64,000 nt of DNA from Rothia amarae. Its GTDB lineage: Bacteria > Actinomycetota > Actinomycetes > Actinomycetales > Micrococcaceae. The stretch is taken from the NCBI RefSeq assembly GCF_014705945.2, contig NZ_CP061538.1, positions 62,001 through 126,000 on the forward strand, given 5' to 3'. Below, piece after piece: positions 46,865 through 53,774 of the stretch. Position numbers and translations under genes: made by a program. Every line of letters begins with the position of its first letter. The stretch's first letter is position 1. The notes under the pieces were generated by a model. That model saw nothing but the letters and a program-made list of their open reading frames with translations. It was not told where the DNA came from and made no database searches.

Positions 46865-47788
46865 ATGAAGGTTCTTGTCTATGGTGCAGGCGCAATGGGT
46901 CTGTATTTCGCGGGCAGGCTCGCACAAGCAGGGCACGAAATCTATCTAAAAACCAGGAGCGAATGGGGCGAACCCACACTCACTCTTCAGAGCCCCCACC
47001 AGACTAACGAAGTGGTAGCTCTCTCCGGCATATTTACCGAAGTACCTGAGTCGCTCGACGTCGACGTGGTTATCTTGGCAACTAAAGCTTGGCAGATTCC
47101 CGATGTAGTCAAAGACCTCCGCGGCAAAATTTCTTCTGGCGCGGCAATACTTACCGTGCAGAATGGCATTACTGCCCCAGAGAACGCCAGTGAATGTTTG
47201 GAAGAGTCTTCCATAGTGGCGAGTACCTGCGTGGTGATTGTCCAGCGAACTGCCCCAGGCGTTGTCAAGCTCCTGGGGCACGAAGCCAAATTGGTAGCTG
47301 GAGAATTTGTATCCCGTAATGGAAAAGGTCTTTCTACCGTTATCGACCTGTTTAAAAATACTCCGATTGACCTGACGGGAACTGACGATATTCGTCGGGC
47401 GCTGTGGAAAAAGCTGGCGCTTATTTCTTCGTATGGAGCGGTAGGAGCTGTTTCCAATCTCTCTGTGGGGCAGACTCGCTCTCATGAAAGTACGCGGCAG
47501 ATGGTGCGCGATTCGATGGACGAGTGTGCACAGGTGGCTCGCGCGCACGGGGTGGATGTGACCGAGAGCGATATTGCAGATATATTCGCGATCTATACCG
47601 ATGGATTTGAAGAAGCTACGACGTCCTCTATGCAACGGGACCTCGCAGAGGGTAGACCTTCTGAACTAGAAGACCAGGTCGGCGAAGTAGTCCGACGGGC
47701 GCACACCGTGGGAGTTGAGGCCCCTACTCAAAACTTTATGTATCGGGTGCTACTCGCTCGCGAGGAGATCGCGCGGGATAAAGGCTAG
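46865..47788 (+). CDS. 2-dehydropantoate 2-reductase family protein (PanE/ApbA)
   Basis: 307 residues. Rossmann NADPH site VYGAGAMGLYFAGRLAQAGH at residue 4 on, TKAWQIPDVV, VQNGITAPE and the Lys in LWKKLALISSYG near 180 fit ketopantoate reductase. Reaction: ketopantoate to pantoate in pantothenate synthesis. Several paralogues of this family act on other 2-keto substrates, so the symbol panE is not assigned. GGGAG lies about 8 nt before the ATG. Confidence 0.88.
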   Translation: MKVLVYGAGAMGLYFAGRLAQAGHEIYLKTRSEWGEPTLTLQSPHQTNEVVALSGIFTEVPESLDVDVVILATKAWQIPDVVKDLRGKISSGAAILTVQNGITAPENASECLEESSIVASTCVVIVQRTAPGVVKLLGHEAKLVAGEFVSRNGKGLSTVIDLFKNTPIDLTGTDDIRRALWKKLALISSYGAVGAVSNLSVGQTRSHESTRQMVRDSMDECAQVARAHGVDVTESDIADIFAIYTDGFEEATTSSMQRDLAEGRPSELEDQVGEVVRRAHTVGVEAPTQNFMYRVLLAREEIARDKG

Positions 47789-47880
47789 AGATAGATCCCC
47801 TTGCCGGGTTCAAAGACTGCGGGCATAATTGAACCAGGCTTACCCTCGCGAGCCAAAACATCTAGAGAAAGGCGGACACC

Positions 47881-47955
47881 ATGAGCACATTCGCAGTTTC
47901 AGCGCGCTCTCAATCTATCCGCCTGTTCTCTTCGCTCACCGTAAGCGCCCGGTAG
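47881..47955 (+). CDS. Possible 24-residue leader peptide upstream of rsgA
   Basis: ATG with AAAGGCGG 6-7 nt upstream encodes a basic, Ser-rich 24-residue peptide (begins MSTFAVSARSQSIRLF, ends SAR). The region between panE and the likely rsgA start is otherwise unassigned. No homologue is known to me; evidence is the ribosome site only. Confidence 0.28.
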   Translation: MSTFAVSARSQSIRLFSSLTVSAR

Positions 47956-48041
47956 GCTCACTTATCTCCGTCAGCCATTCTGACGTTTCTCAACAGGCGG
48001 GTTCTTTACCCTGTACATGCCATAAGAAATGGACATACCTG

Positions 48042-49097
48042 TTGAAAAATTCTTCACAAACCGCCGAACTTTTGCACACCCTCGGGCTTTCTGAAGGGCG
48101 CCACCTGGTCTTTGAGACAGAGTCACGCGCTGAAACACAACTACTAGCGCGAGTCATCATACTTCACGGCAACCATGCCGAAGTAGCGCTCGTCGTCGAC
48201 GAAAAAATAGTCTTAGAAAACGCGAATCTCTCTCATCACTTACCTCACACCCCGGCAGCGGGCGACTGGGTGCTTGTCACCCAAGAGAATAAAACAACCA
48301 CCATTGTGAACGTCGCCCACCGGTATACCGAGCTCGCTCGTCCCAGCGCAGACGGGCTGAGTAGGCAGGCGCTCGCATCGAACATCGATACTGTGCTGTT
48401 AGTGGTCTCAGTGGAAAAACCGCCGAGCCTTAAAGCTATTGAAAAGCTCATGATTATGGGCTGGGATTCGGGAGCGACTCCGGTTCTTGTTCTTTCAAAA
48501 ATTGATGCCTGCGAGAATCTTGCCAAGGAAATGAGCCGAATAGAAAACGTCTCAGTCGGTGTAGAAACTATCTGTTGTAGCGTCAAAACGGGGGAGGGGC
48601 TGTCGGAAATCTCGCAGCTTGTTTCTCAGGGCACGACCACTATGCTCGGTGCCTCGGGCGTGGGAAAGACTTCCCTTCTGAATGCGTTAGAGGGAACAGA
48701 TGCCACCACCTTCGAAGTTCGCCGCGATGGACAAGGACGCCACACCACCACTACTCGTAAGCTTTACATGCTCTCTGGTGGCGGCGTCATGCTGGATGTT
48801 CCTGGCATCCGTTCTTTGACCGTGGATGTCAGTAATAGCGCTGTAGAAGAAACTTTTGCCGATATTTCTGCTCTAGCGAATCATTGCCGATTTTCCGATT
48901 GCCAGCATGACGGTGATTTTGGCTGTGCCGTTGAAGCTGCCATCGACGCCGGAGAATTGCCCGCGCGTCGGCTGGAAAGCTGGCAGGGCGTTCAGCGAGA
49001 ACTTGCCTACCAGCGCAGAAGGAATAACCCGCGCGAAATGGCAGAACAGCGAAAACAGTGGAAGCAACAAACTAAGAATTTCCGCAAAAAGAGCTAG
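48042..49097 (+). CDS. rsgA: Ribosome small-subunit-dependent GTPase RsgA
   Basis: About 351 residues with a TTG start at 48042; the frame stays open upstream to 47829, but that stretch does not look like RsgA. N-terminal OB fold (about 30-105), then a circularly permuted GTPase: G4 LSKIDAC, G1 GASGVGKTSLLN, G2 with GQGRHTTTTRKL, G3 DVPGIRSL. The C-terminal zinc domain has CRFSDCQHDGDFGC. It assists 30S maturation. The basic tail is rich in Arg and Lys. The AT-rich island begins right after its stop. Confidence 0.88.
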   Translation: MKNSSQTAELLHTLGLSEGRHLVFETESRAETQLLARVIILHGNHAEVALVVDEKIVLENANLSHHLPHTPAAGDWVLVTQENKTTTIVNVAHRYTELARPSADGLSRQALASNIDTVLLVVSVEKPPSLKAIEKLMIMGWDSGATPVLVLSKIDACENLAKEMSRIENVSVGVETICCSVKTGEGLSEISQLVSQGTTTMLGASGVGKTSLLNALEGTDATTFEVRRDGQGRHTTTTRKLYMLSGGGVMLDVPGIRSLTVDVSNSAVEETFADISALANHCRFSDCQHDGDFGCAVEAAIDAGELPARRLESWQGVQRELAYQRRRNNPREMAEQRKQWKQQTKNFRKKS

Positions 49098-49267
49098 ATA
49101 AATAGGGTATTCGGATTTTATGGTGGAAAAGGGCCTATAAGTTACTCTTTTCCAATTTCTTAATAAATGTGGAAAAATCTACACCATAGTTGCCTGTTTT
49201 GTCTCGGTCTGTTATTTGATACGAATTGAAACTATCGTATAACATAGCTTTGCTGAATGCACTTGAA

Positions 49268-49372
49268 TTAAATCGTGGCTTCCTCTTTAAACATCATGTC
49301 GGATTCATTTTCTTGTGGTGGTTCTATTGTTTTAAGATCTGGTAGTAATAATAAGTCTGACATATTGTTCAT
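49268..49372 (-). pseudogene. 34-codon remnant resembling an ISL3 transposase N-terminus
   Basis: Reads MNNMSDLLLLPDLKTIEPPQ and continues 14 residues to a stop. The LL-LPDLK pattern recalls the start of ISL3-family transposases, whose C-terminal part survives on the opposite strand at 49595-50284. Too short to be certain. Confidence 0.35.
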
Positions 49373-49430
49373 CCTTTACTACTCTGTGGTGTTATAGTAT
49401 TAAATATAGATTTGATATTGATGTTAAGTA

Positions 49431-49490
49431 ATAAAAAAGTCGTTTAATTTATAATAAAGTTGTTTAATTCATAAAAAAGTTATTTAAAAA
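49431..49490 (+). repeat. Three 20-bp tandem repeats with AAGTyrTTTAA motif
   Basis: The 11-bp motif occurs as AAGTCGTTTAA (49437), AAGTTGTTTAA (49457) and AAGTTATTTAA (49477), exactly 20 bp apart. The same three variants in inverse orientation lie at 51583-51714 on the other side of the Cld gene. Confidence 0.75.
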
Positions 49491-49540
49491 TCACGTGTTT
49501 AGTAGTATGATGGAAGTAATTACTAACACGTGATTTTTTT
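49488..49540 (+). terminator. Perfect hairpin with T-run
   Basis: AAATCACGTGTT pairs perfectly with AACACGTGATTT over a 25-nt loop, followed by T residues. It lies before the transposase remnant and could terminate a lost upstream gene. Confidence 0.6.
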
Positions 49541-49594
49541 GTGCTTACTAATGCCTACTCCCAACAAACTTTTTAGAATTAAAGGAGAAACAAT

Positions 49595-50284
49595 ATGCCA
49601 CATGCCAAAATCGAAATTGATAAATTCCATGTCGTTAAATTAGCCAATGAAGCCTTAGAGAAAATCCGATAAGCTAATCGTCAAAATGTGTCAGCAAAAG
49701 AACGCAGACAACTTATGAGAGATCGTTATGTGCTTCTTACAAGGAGTAAAGACTTAACAGACTTTGATGACCAGATAAAGCTACAAATATGGACTCAAAA
49801 CTTTCCATTGCTTGGACAGGCTTATGAGCTCAAAGAGCAATTCTTTGACATCTATGAAGCCAAATCAATCAACGATGCCTATAAACTCTATCAAAATTGG
49901 CTTTCAAATGTACCTACAGAATTAATGACTTATTTTGAAGATCTGATTAAGGCTATGAATAATTGGGAAGAAGAAATATTCAATTATTTCAATTCTCCCA
50001 TTACAAACGCTTATACGGAGTCCCTGAATCGTTTAATTAAGACAATGAACCATGTTGGTCGTGGTTACTCTTTTCAAGTCCTTAGAGCAAAGATTTTGTT
50101 TACTCAAGGCTATCGTAAAGTTAAAAAGAAAAAGAAATTCAAAAAAGTTGAAGTTACTTTCGGAAAAATGTTACCTGATCAATTCCCAAGTTGGTCACAA
50201 ACTGGTTATGAATGGGTGTATGAAGAAATTTATGGTGCTGATTTTTCCACACTGACTGAGGCTATAGAAGAGGGTACATTTTAA
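49595..50284 (+). pseudogene. Truncated ISL3-family transposase
   Basis: An AAGGAG-preceded ATG at 49595 opens 25 codons (MPHAKIEIDKFHVVKLANEA, then LEKIR) stopped by TAA at 49670; the same frame continues to 50284 with the C-terminal ISL3 region, including FNSPITNAYTESLNRLIKTM (catalytic Glu) and GRGYSFQVLRAKILF. Roughly the first half of a 430-residue transposase, with its first catalytic Asp residues, is gone. Codon use is strongly AT-biased, like Streptococcus/Staphylococcus homologues. Non-functional relic. Confidence 0.8.
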
Positions 50285-50562
50285 ACCCTCTTTCCACACT
50301 ATTTTCCGATTATCCTAAAAAAGTTAAACCATTTGCCTCTTTGGATATGCTTTATCTAAAGGGGGTTACTGTGGTAAGGTAATATAAGATTATACAGCAA
50401 TCGGGCCATATTTTTGAGGAAAATTTTCGTGTATTTGGATAGAATAATAATCGATTGTGAAGGAATATGCTGTTAATTGTGATAGAGTTAGAGTAAAGGT
50501 GCTGGGGGAGACGGAATTAATAATCTACCTGATAAAATATGATTGGATAGGGAGGGAATATT
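50285..50562. other. Intergenic region before the Cld-family gene
   Basis: No gene seen. AT-rich with possible promoter sequences for the following gene; GGGAGGGAA just before the ATG at 50563 is its ribosome site. Confidence 0.45.
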
Positions 50563-51132
50563 ATGTCAAATAAAATGTATTCATTTATTGGTGGATATAA
50601 TGGGTCGTGGAAGGTTGTGTCCATCAACAGCGTGACAGGGAATGGTCTGGAACCCATAGACCGCTTGGAAATAGTCAATGAATTTATTATGCCATCGAAG
50701 GCCGAAACCAAGTGGGTACTACACGGTGTTACAAGCAATTTGTGGTATACCACACGCCAGGAGAAAGAAAAATTGGATGCTAAATCACCTCCTTTGGGTA
50801 GGGAGGGAGATACATGCGCCGCTTTGATTCCGATAAAAAAATCTGAAGCTTGGTGGGAGCTTGCACAAGACGAAAGACGTGCAATATTGGAAGCACAATC
50901 TGAACATATCACGATAGGATTAAGATATTTACCGGCCATCGCGCGTCAGCTGTACCACTCCCATGATCTTGTTGGCGAACCATTTGATTTTCTTACCTGG
51001 TTTGAGTATTCGCCCGCCCATTCGGAAGAGTTTGAAGAGTTAGTGTCTATTCTTCGAGAATCTCCAGAATGGAAGTACGTAGTTCGAGAAGTGGATATTA
51101 GGCTAGTCCTAGATAAACCTTCCATCAACTGA
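50563..51132 (+). CDS. cld: Short chlorite-dismutase-family heme protein
   Basis: 189 residues. The C-terminal half has family landmarks: WWELAQDERRAILEAQSEH, IGLRYLPAIARQLYHSHDL, EPFDFLTWFEYSPAHSEEFE and WKYVVREVDIRLV. His115 is the likely proximal heme ligand and Arg128, 13 residues later, the distal Arg; the Nitrobacter short Cld has the same spacing (His114/Arg127). HemQ-type relatives lack this Arg, so chlorite decomposition to chloride and O2 is plausible. Length fits the short (lineage II) group. GGGAGGGAA supports the start. Less AT-rich than flanking DNA, in an island with transposase relics, so acquired horizontally. Confidence 0.85.
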   Translation: MSNKMYSFIGGYNGSWKVVSINSVTGNGLEPIDRLEIVNEFIMPSKAETKWVLHGVTSNLWYTTRQEKEKLDAKSPPLGREGDTCAALIPIKKSEAWWELAQDERRAILEAQSEHITIGLRYLPAIARQLYHSHDLVGEPFDFLTWFEYSPAHSEEFEELVSILRESPEWKYVVREVDIRLVLDKPSIN

Positions 51133-51304
51133 AAGCCGCCGATTAAAGTAACCATCAAAAGTCATTGATTTATGAGCCCGTTTAGAGAGAATTGGCGATA
51201 TATAAAGTTTCTTATTCCATATAAGAGCGCACTTCCGGAATAAGGATCAGCGCCCGTATTGTACTGTACATAAGAGCCATATTGTTGAGGAAAGGGAGGT
51301 TAAA

Positions 51305-51400
51305 ATGATTTTTACTGACTGGATTTCTTATGTCGCTGTCGGACTTATGGTAGCCGTGTTAATCTATGCAGTTTTTAGTATTTATCTAAAAAAACACTAG
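51305..51400 (+). CDS. 31-residue single-helix membrane peptide
   Basis: ATG with AAAGGGAGG 5-6 nt upstream. The product (starts MIFTDWISYVAVGLMVAVLI, ends YLKKH) is one transmembrane helix with a basic tail. Same direction as the Cld gene, 172 bases downstream. Function unknown; a toxin-like or transporter-accessory peptide is possible, or a remnant. Confidence 0.5.
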   Translation: MIFTDWISYVAVGLMVAVLIYAVFSIYLKKH

Positions 51401-51414
51401 GCTTATATATTGCA

Positions 51415-51546
51415 ATGGCTTTCCATATTGTTTTAGGGATCTTATCGCTCCCATCAATTGGATTGTATGTATTAGGATTGGCTATTATTGAGTTAGTGAT
51501 AGGAATCATAATGACTGTGAAAATTTCATCTAAAAAGAATGTTTAA
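51415..51546 (+). CDS. 43-residue hydrophobic peptide
   Basis: Starts MAFHIVLGILSLPSIGLYVL and ends KISSKKNV; two short hydrophobic segments and a basic tail. No clear ribosome site. It follows the 31-residue peptide by 14 bases in another frame, so the pair could be two coupled peptides or the debris of a larger membrane protein. Confidence 0.35.
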   Translation: MAFHIVLGILSLPSIGLYVLGLAIIELVIGIIMTVKISSKKNV

Positions 51547-51582
51547 GCAAACGGGCGCGATTGTTGAATAAAACTCCTAGAT

Positions 51583-51714
51583 TTAAACGACTTTATTGTT
51601 ATATTTTTAAGTGCAATGAAGTCATCTTCATCAAAAGTTAAATAACTTTATTTTCACCCCGTTCCCATACTAGGACGGGGTTATACGTTTTTAGGTATTA
51701 AAATTAAACAACTT
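51583..51714 (-). repeat. Inverse-orientation copies of the AAGTyrTTTAA motif
   Basis: TTAAACGACTT (51583), TTAAATAACTT (51638) and TTAAACAACTT (51704), each followed by TATT. They are complements of the three motifs at 49437-49487; ATAATAAAGTTGTTTAATT is shared over 19 bases between 49454 and the complement of the third. Between them CCCC/GGGG (51657-51680) forms a terminator-like hairpin. The rest of 51547-51832 has no gene. Confidence 0.7.
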
Positions 51715-51832
51715 TATTATCACTCTACAATTGAAATTATCATTGCTAATTATTTTACTAACATCAATCTCATAAAGCATTTATATGATTGAAAACAAAA
51801 AGCCTATCATTCACTATCCTACAATAAAAAAG

Positions 51833-51860
51833 GGTTATCCCATAGTTACACGGGATAACC
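51833..51860 (-). terminator. Terminator of the metallothionein operon
   Basis: On the minus strand GGTTATCCC pairs with GGGATAACC across a 10-nt loop, followed by CCTTTTTTATTG, 15 bases beyond the metallothionein stop. Confidence 0.88.
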
Positions 51861-51874
51861 TTACAATTATTAAA

Positions 51875-52024
51875 TTATGCAGTTGCACAGCTACAATCTT
51901 TGCACTCGCAAACTTCATCAGTACAGTTGTCTACACATTCTTGACTACAGTAAACTTTTCCTGCTTCTTCTACTTTTGTTTCCCCAAGAAGACAATTACA
52001 GTTCGGTCTCGCACATTTTTCCAT
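51875..52024 (-). CDS. Bacterial metallothionein, 49 residues
   Basis: Begins MEKCARPNCNCLLGETKVEE and ends CECKDCSCATA. Ten cysteines in 49 residues, arranged C-x4-C-x-C, then VYCSQEC, C-x4-C-x-C-x2-C-x-C, the SmtA/BmtA pattern for a Zn/Cd cluster; the KVYCSQEC part matches the zinc-finger-like fold of SmtA. TAAGGAGGTG lies 6 nt upstream. It follows the ArsR/SmtB repressor gene by 16 bases on the same strand and has its own terminator, so it is the effector of a metal-detoxification operon. Confidence 0.88.
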   Translation of the reverse strand: MEKCARPNCNCLLGETKVEEAGKVYCSQECVDNCTDEVCECKDCSCATA

Positions 52025-52040
52025 ACTAAACACCTCCTTA

Positions 52041-52385
52041 TTATTTAGGTAAATCTTCGGTTAAACACCAACCTCGATCTAATAGACTAACGACGCAATT
52101 ATCAACAATTCGGTACCGAATAAAATTGCCTTCACGAATACTGCGAACGATGCCTTTATCAACCAATCGTTGAAGTTGGTTGGAAATGGATTGAGGTTTC
52201 ATTTCAAGCTGTTCTGCCACCTCGCTAACAGATGCATTTGGAGTTCGAAGCAAGGTATGCAGTATTCTAATCCGTGTCCCATTAGAAAGTATTTTAAAGG
52301 TCTCACTTAAACCTTCAGCGTTCTCTGTATCTAATAAGGGGCGTTCCGTTAGTTTTGGTTTTTGTGTCAAGAACCTGAAGTTCAT
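52041..52385 (-). CDS. ArsR/SmtB-family metal-responsive repressor
   Basis: 114 residues. Winged helix with LSETFKILSNGTRIRILHTLL, helix-turn-helix SVSEVAEQLEMKPQSISNQL and wing VRSIREGNFIRYRIVD; two C-terminal cysteines (DNCVVSLLDRGWCLT) could bind metal. It probably represses itself and the metallothionein gene until Zn or Cd binds. The palindrome TCATATATGA at the start codon (52382-52391) is a candidate half of an operator. No clear ribosome site, so the transcript may be leaderless. Confidence 0.88.
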   Translation of the reverse strand: MNFRFLTQKPKLTERPLLDTENAEGLSETFKILSNGTRIRILHTLLRTPNASVSEVAEQLEMKPQSISNQLQRLVDKGIVRSIREGNFIRYRIVDNCVVSLLDRGWCLTEDLPK

Positions 52386-52655
52386 ATATGAGCATCTTTT
52401 TATCAGTAAATTATAACGCCTTAATAAGATAAAATATAATTCCCTCTTGTTTGACTACCTACCCGTGATCACCCGTGTTTGATTTATAATTTTGTGGTAT
52501 TATTATTTTTCCTTAGCATTCCACCAAACAATCCGATTTAACCACTATTTTTTTCGAATTATCAAAATGCTAATTCCACTATATATTCCGAAGACCCGAT
52601 AAATATAACTCGGGGCTCTTGCTCAAAAAGTACACCGTTAGCGCAAAAATACATG
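52386..52655. other. Intergenic region between SmtB-like gene and IS copy 2
   Basis: No gene seen; very AT-rich. It should contain the promoter of the repressor-metallothionein operon. Its right end (52630-52655) is the left half of a palindromic repeat that the IS interrupts. Confidence 0.5.
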
Positions 52656-53557
52656 GAGGCTTATTCAAAAGTAGGAACACACCCACACCCCACCAACTAG
52701 ACAACGGCCCCACCAGCGGCAAAAATAAGAGGATTAAATCACTACAAATAACCTCAAGCCATACCGGAAGAACCGTTGCTCCACCAGCGTACAACAGGGC
52801 TCACACCTCAGCAATTCACCACGCTACTGACAGCCCTCACCTCTCATATCACCTGGGCAAAACCAGGCGGAAGACCACCAGCACTAACCCTGGCCCAGGG
52901 TCTTAAAGTCACCCTTTTCTACCACCGACACAACCTCACCGAAGAACTCCTCGCAGAAATCTTCAACACCTCCCAGCCCACCATCTCACGGACCCTCAAC
53001 ACCGTTGAAAAAGCACTTGAGAAAGCCCTCAGGCCGCTAGAACAGTCTATAGAAAACAGCCTGAAAATCCCTGGTTCACTGGTTATCGACGGCACCCTAA
53101 TTCCCACCTGGAACTGGCGTTCACTAGGAAAAACAAACTTTTCTGGTAAGCATAAACGAGCCGGTTTCAACCATCAAGTGATTTGCACCCTGGGCGGGAA
53201 ACTACTGGCCATCACTGACCCGGTCCCTGGCGCTAGGCATGATGCCTATGCCTTCAAGCATCATGGCTTGGAAAGATATCTTGATGAGAGCACTTTGGCT
53301 GATAAGGGTTACATCGGGTTGGGGCTGGCCACCCCAGTAAGACGCAGCAAAGCCCGCAGGATGCCTGCAGATGTGAAGGTGGTGAACAGGTTCATTAATT
53401 CACGCCGATCGGTGGTGGAGCGGGTTATCGCGCAGGTCAAGACGTGGCGGGTTTTGCATACAGGTTTCCGGCGGCCGCTGAGCGTGTATGGGCGGGTGTT
53501 TGCGGTGGTTCGGGGGTTGGTGTTTTATGCGGCTGGGAGGACTTTTGAATAAGCCTC
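52656..53557 (+). mobile_element. IS5-family insertion sequence, copy 2 (902 bp)
   Basis: Same length, ends (GAGGCTTATTCAAAAGT and complement) and transposase as copy 1, in inverse orientation. ATG at 52653-52655 and again at 53558-53560 is a 3-bp target duplication, confirmed against the empty site at 46743-46800. A 3-bp duplication fits the ISL2/IS1031-like groups of the IS5 family. Confidence 0.95.
52776..53552 (+). CDS. IS5-family DDE transposase
   Basis: 258 residues, identical to the copy at 7775-8551: helix-turn-helix near 50-75, Asp105, Asp176 and Glu215 as catalytic triad, TTG start preceded by GGAAG. It ends inside the right terminal repeat. Identity of both copies suggests recent transposition. 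Confidence 0.93.
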   Translation: MLHQRTTGLTPQQFTTLLTALTSHITWAKPGGRPPALTLAQGLKVTLFYHRHNLTEELLAEIFNTSQPTISRTLNTVEKALEKALRPLEQSIENSLKIPGSLVIDGTLIPTWNWRSLGKTNFSGKHKRAGFNHQVICTLGGKLLAITDPVPGARHDAYAFKHHGLERYLDESTLADKGYIGLGLATPVRRSKARRMPADVKVVNRFINSRRSVVERVIAQVKTWRVLHTGFRRPLSVYGRVFAVVRGLVFYAAGRTFE

Positions 53558-53774
53558 ATGCTCAAGCTTGTACTTTTGCACTAACGGTGTACTTATATGT
53601 GTCGGCTTCCCCTTACTGCGCCCGCTGGGTGAATCCTCAACCTTTTGGGTAAACCTTTCCGCGCCATGATTCCCGTATTCTCCCCGACCAGATAAGGTAT
53701 ATGAGACGGCGCTTTCACCGCGCCACCACAGGGTCACAACGGCGTGACCGTAACCTTTTACTCGGAGGCATATT

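Larger units (their letters stand above)
49098..49594. other. AT-rich left end of island, gene remnants
   Basis: Base composition drops sharply directly after rsgA. On the minus strand a short frame (49135-49245) ends FSTFIKKLEKSNL and may be the tail of a lost gene; another (49268-49372) is described separately. Three tandem 20-bp repeats and a perfect hairpin occupy 49431-49540. No complete gene seen. Confidence 0.55.
52630..53592. repeat. Palindromic repeat split by IS copy 2
   Basis: Left half 52630-52655 (GTACACCGTTAGCGCAAAAA then TACATG) and right half 53558-53592 (ATGCTCAAGCTTGTACTTTT then GCACTAACGGTGTAC). Removing the IS and one ATG restores a palindrome nearly identical to 46743-46800. 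Confidence 0.85.

Noticed and set aside
49431-49490. CRISPR-like repeats
   Set aside because: Only three 20-bp units without spacers; tandem motif array, not repeat-spacer structure.
51785-52048. Plus-strand 87-codon open frame
   Set aside because: It is antisense to the ten-cysteine metallothionein gene, which has a strong ribosome site and its own terminator.
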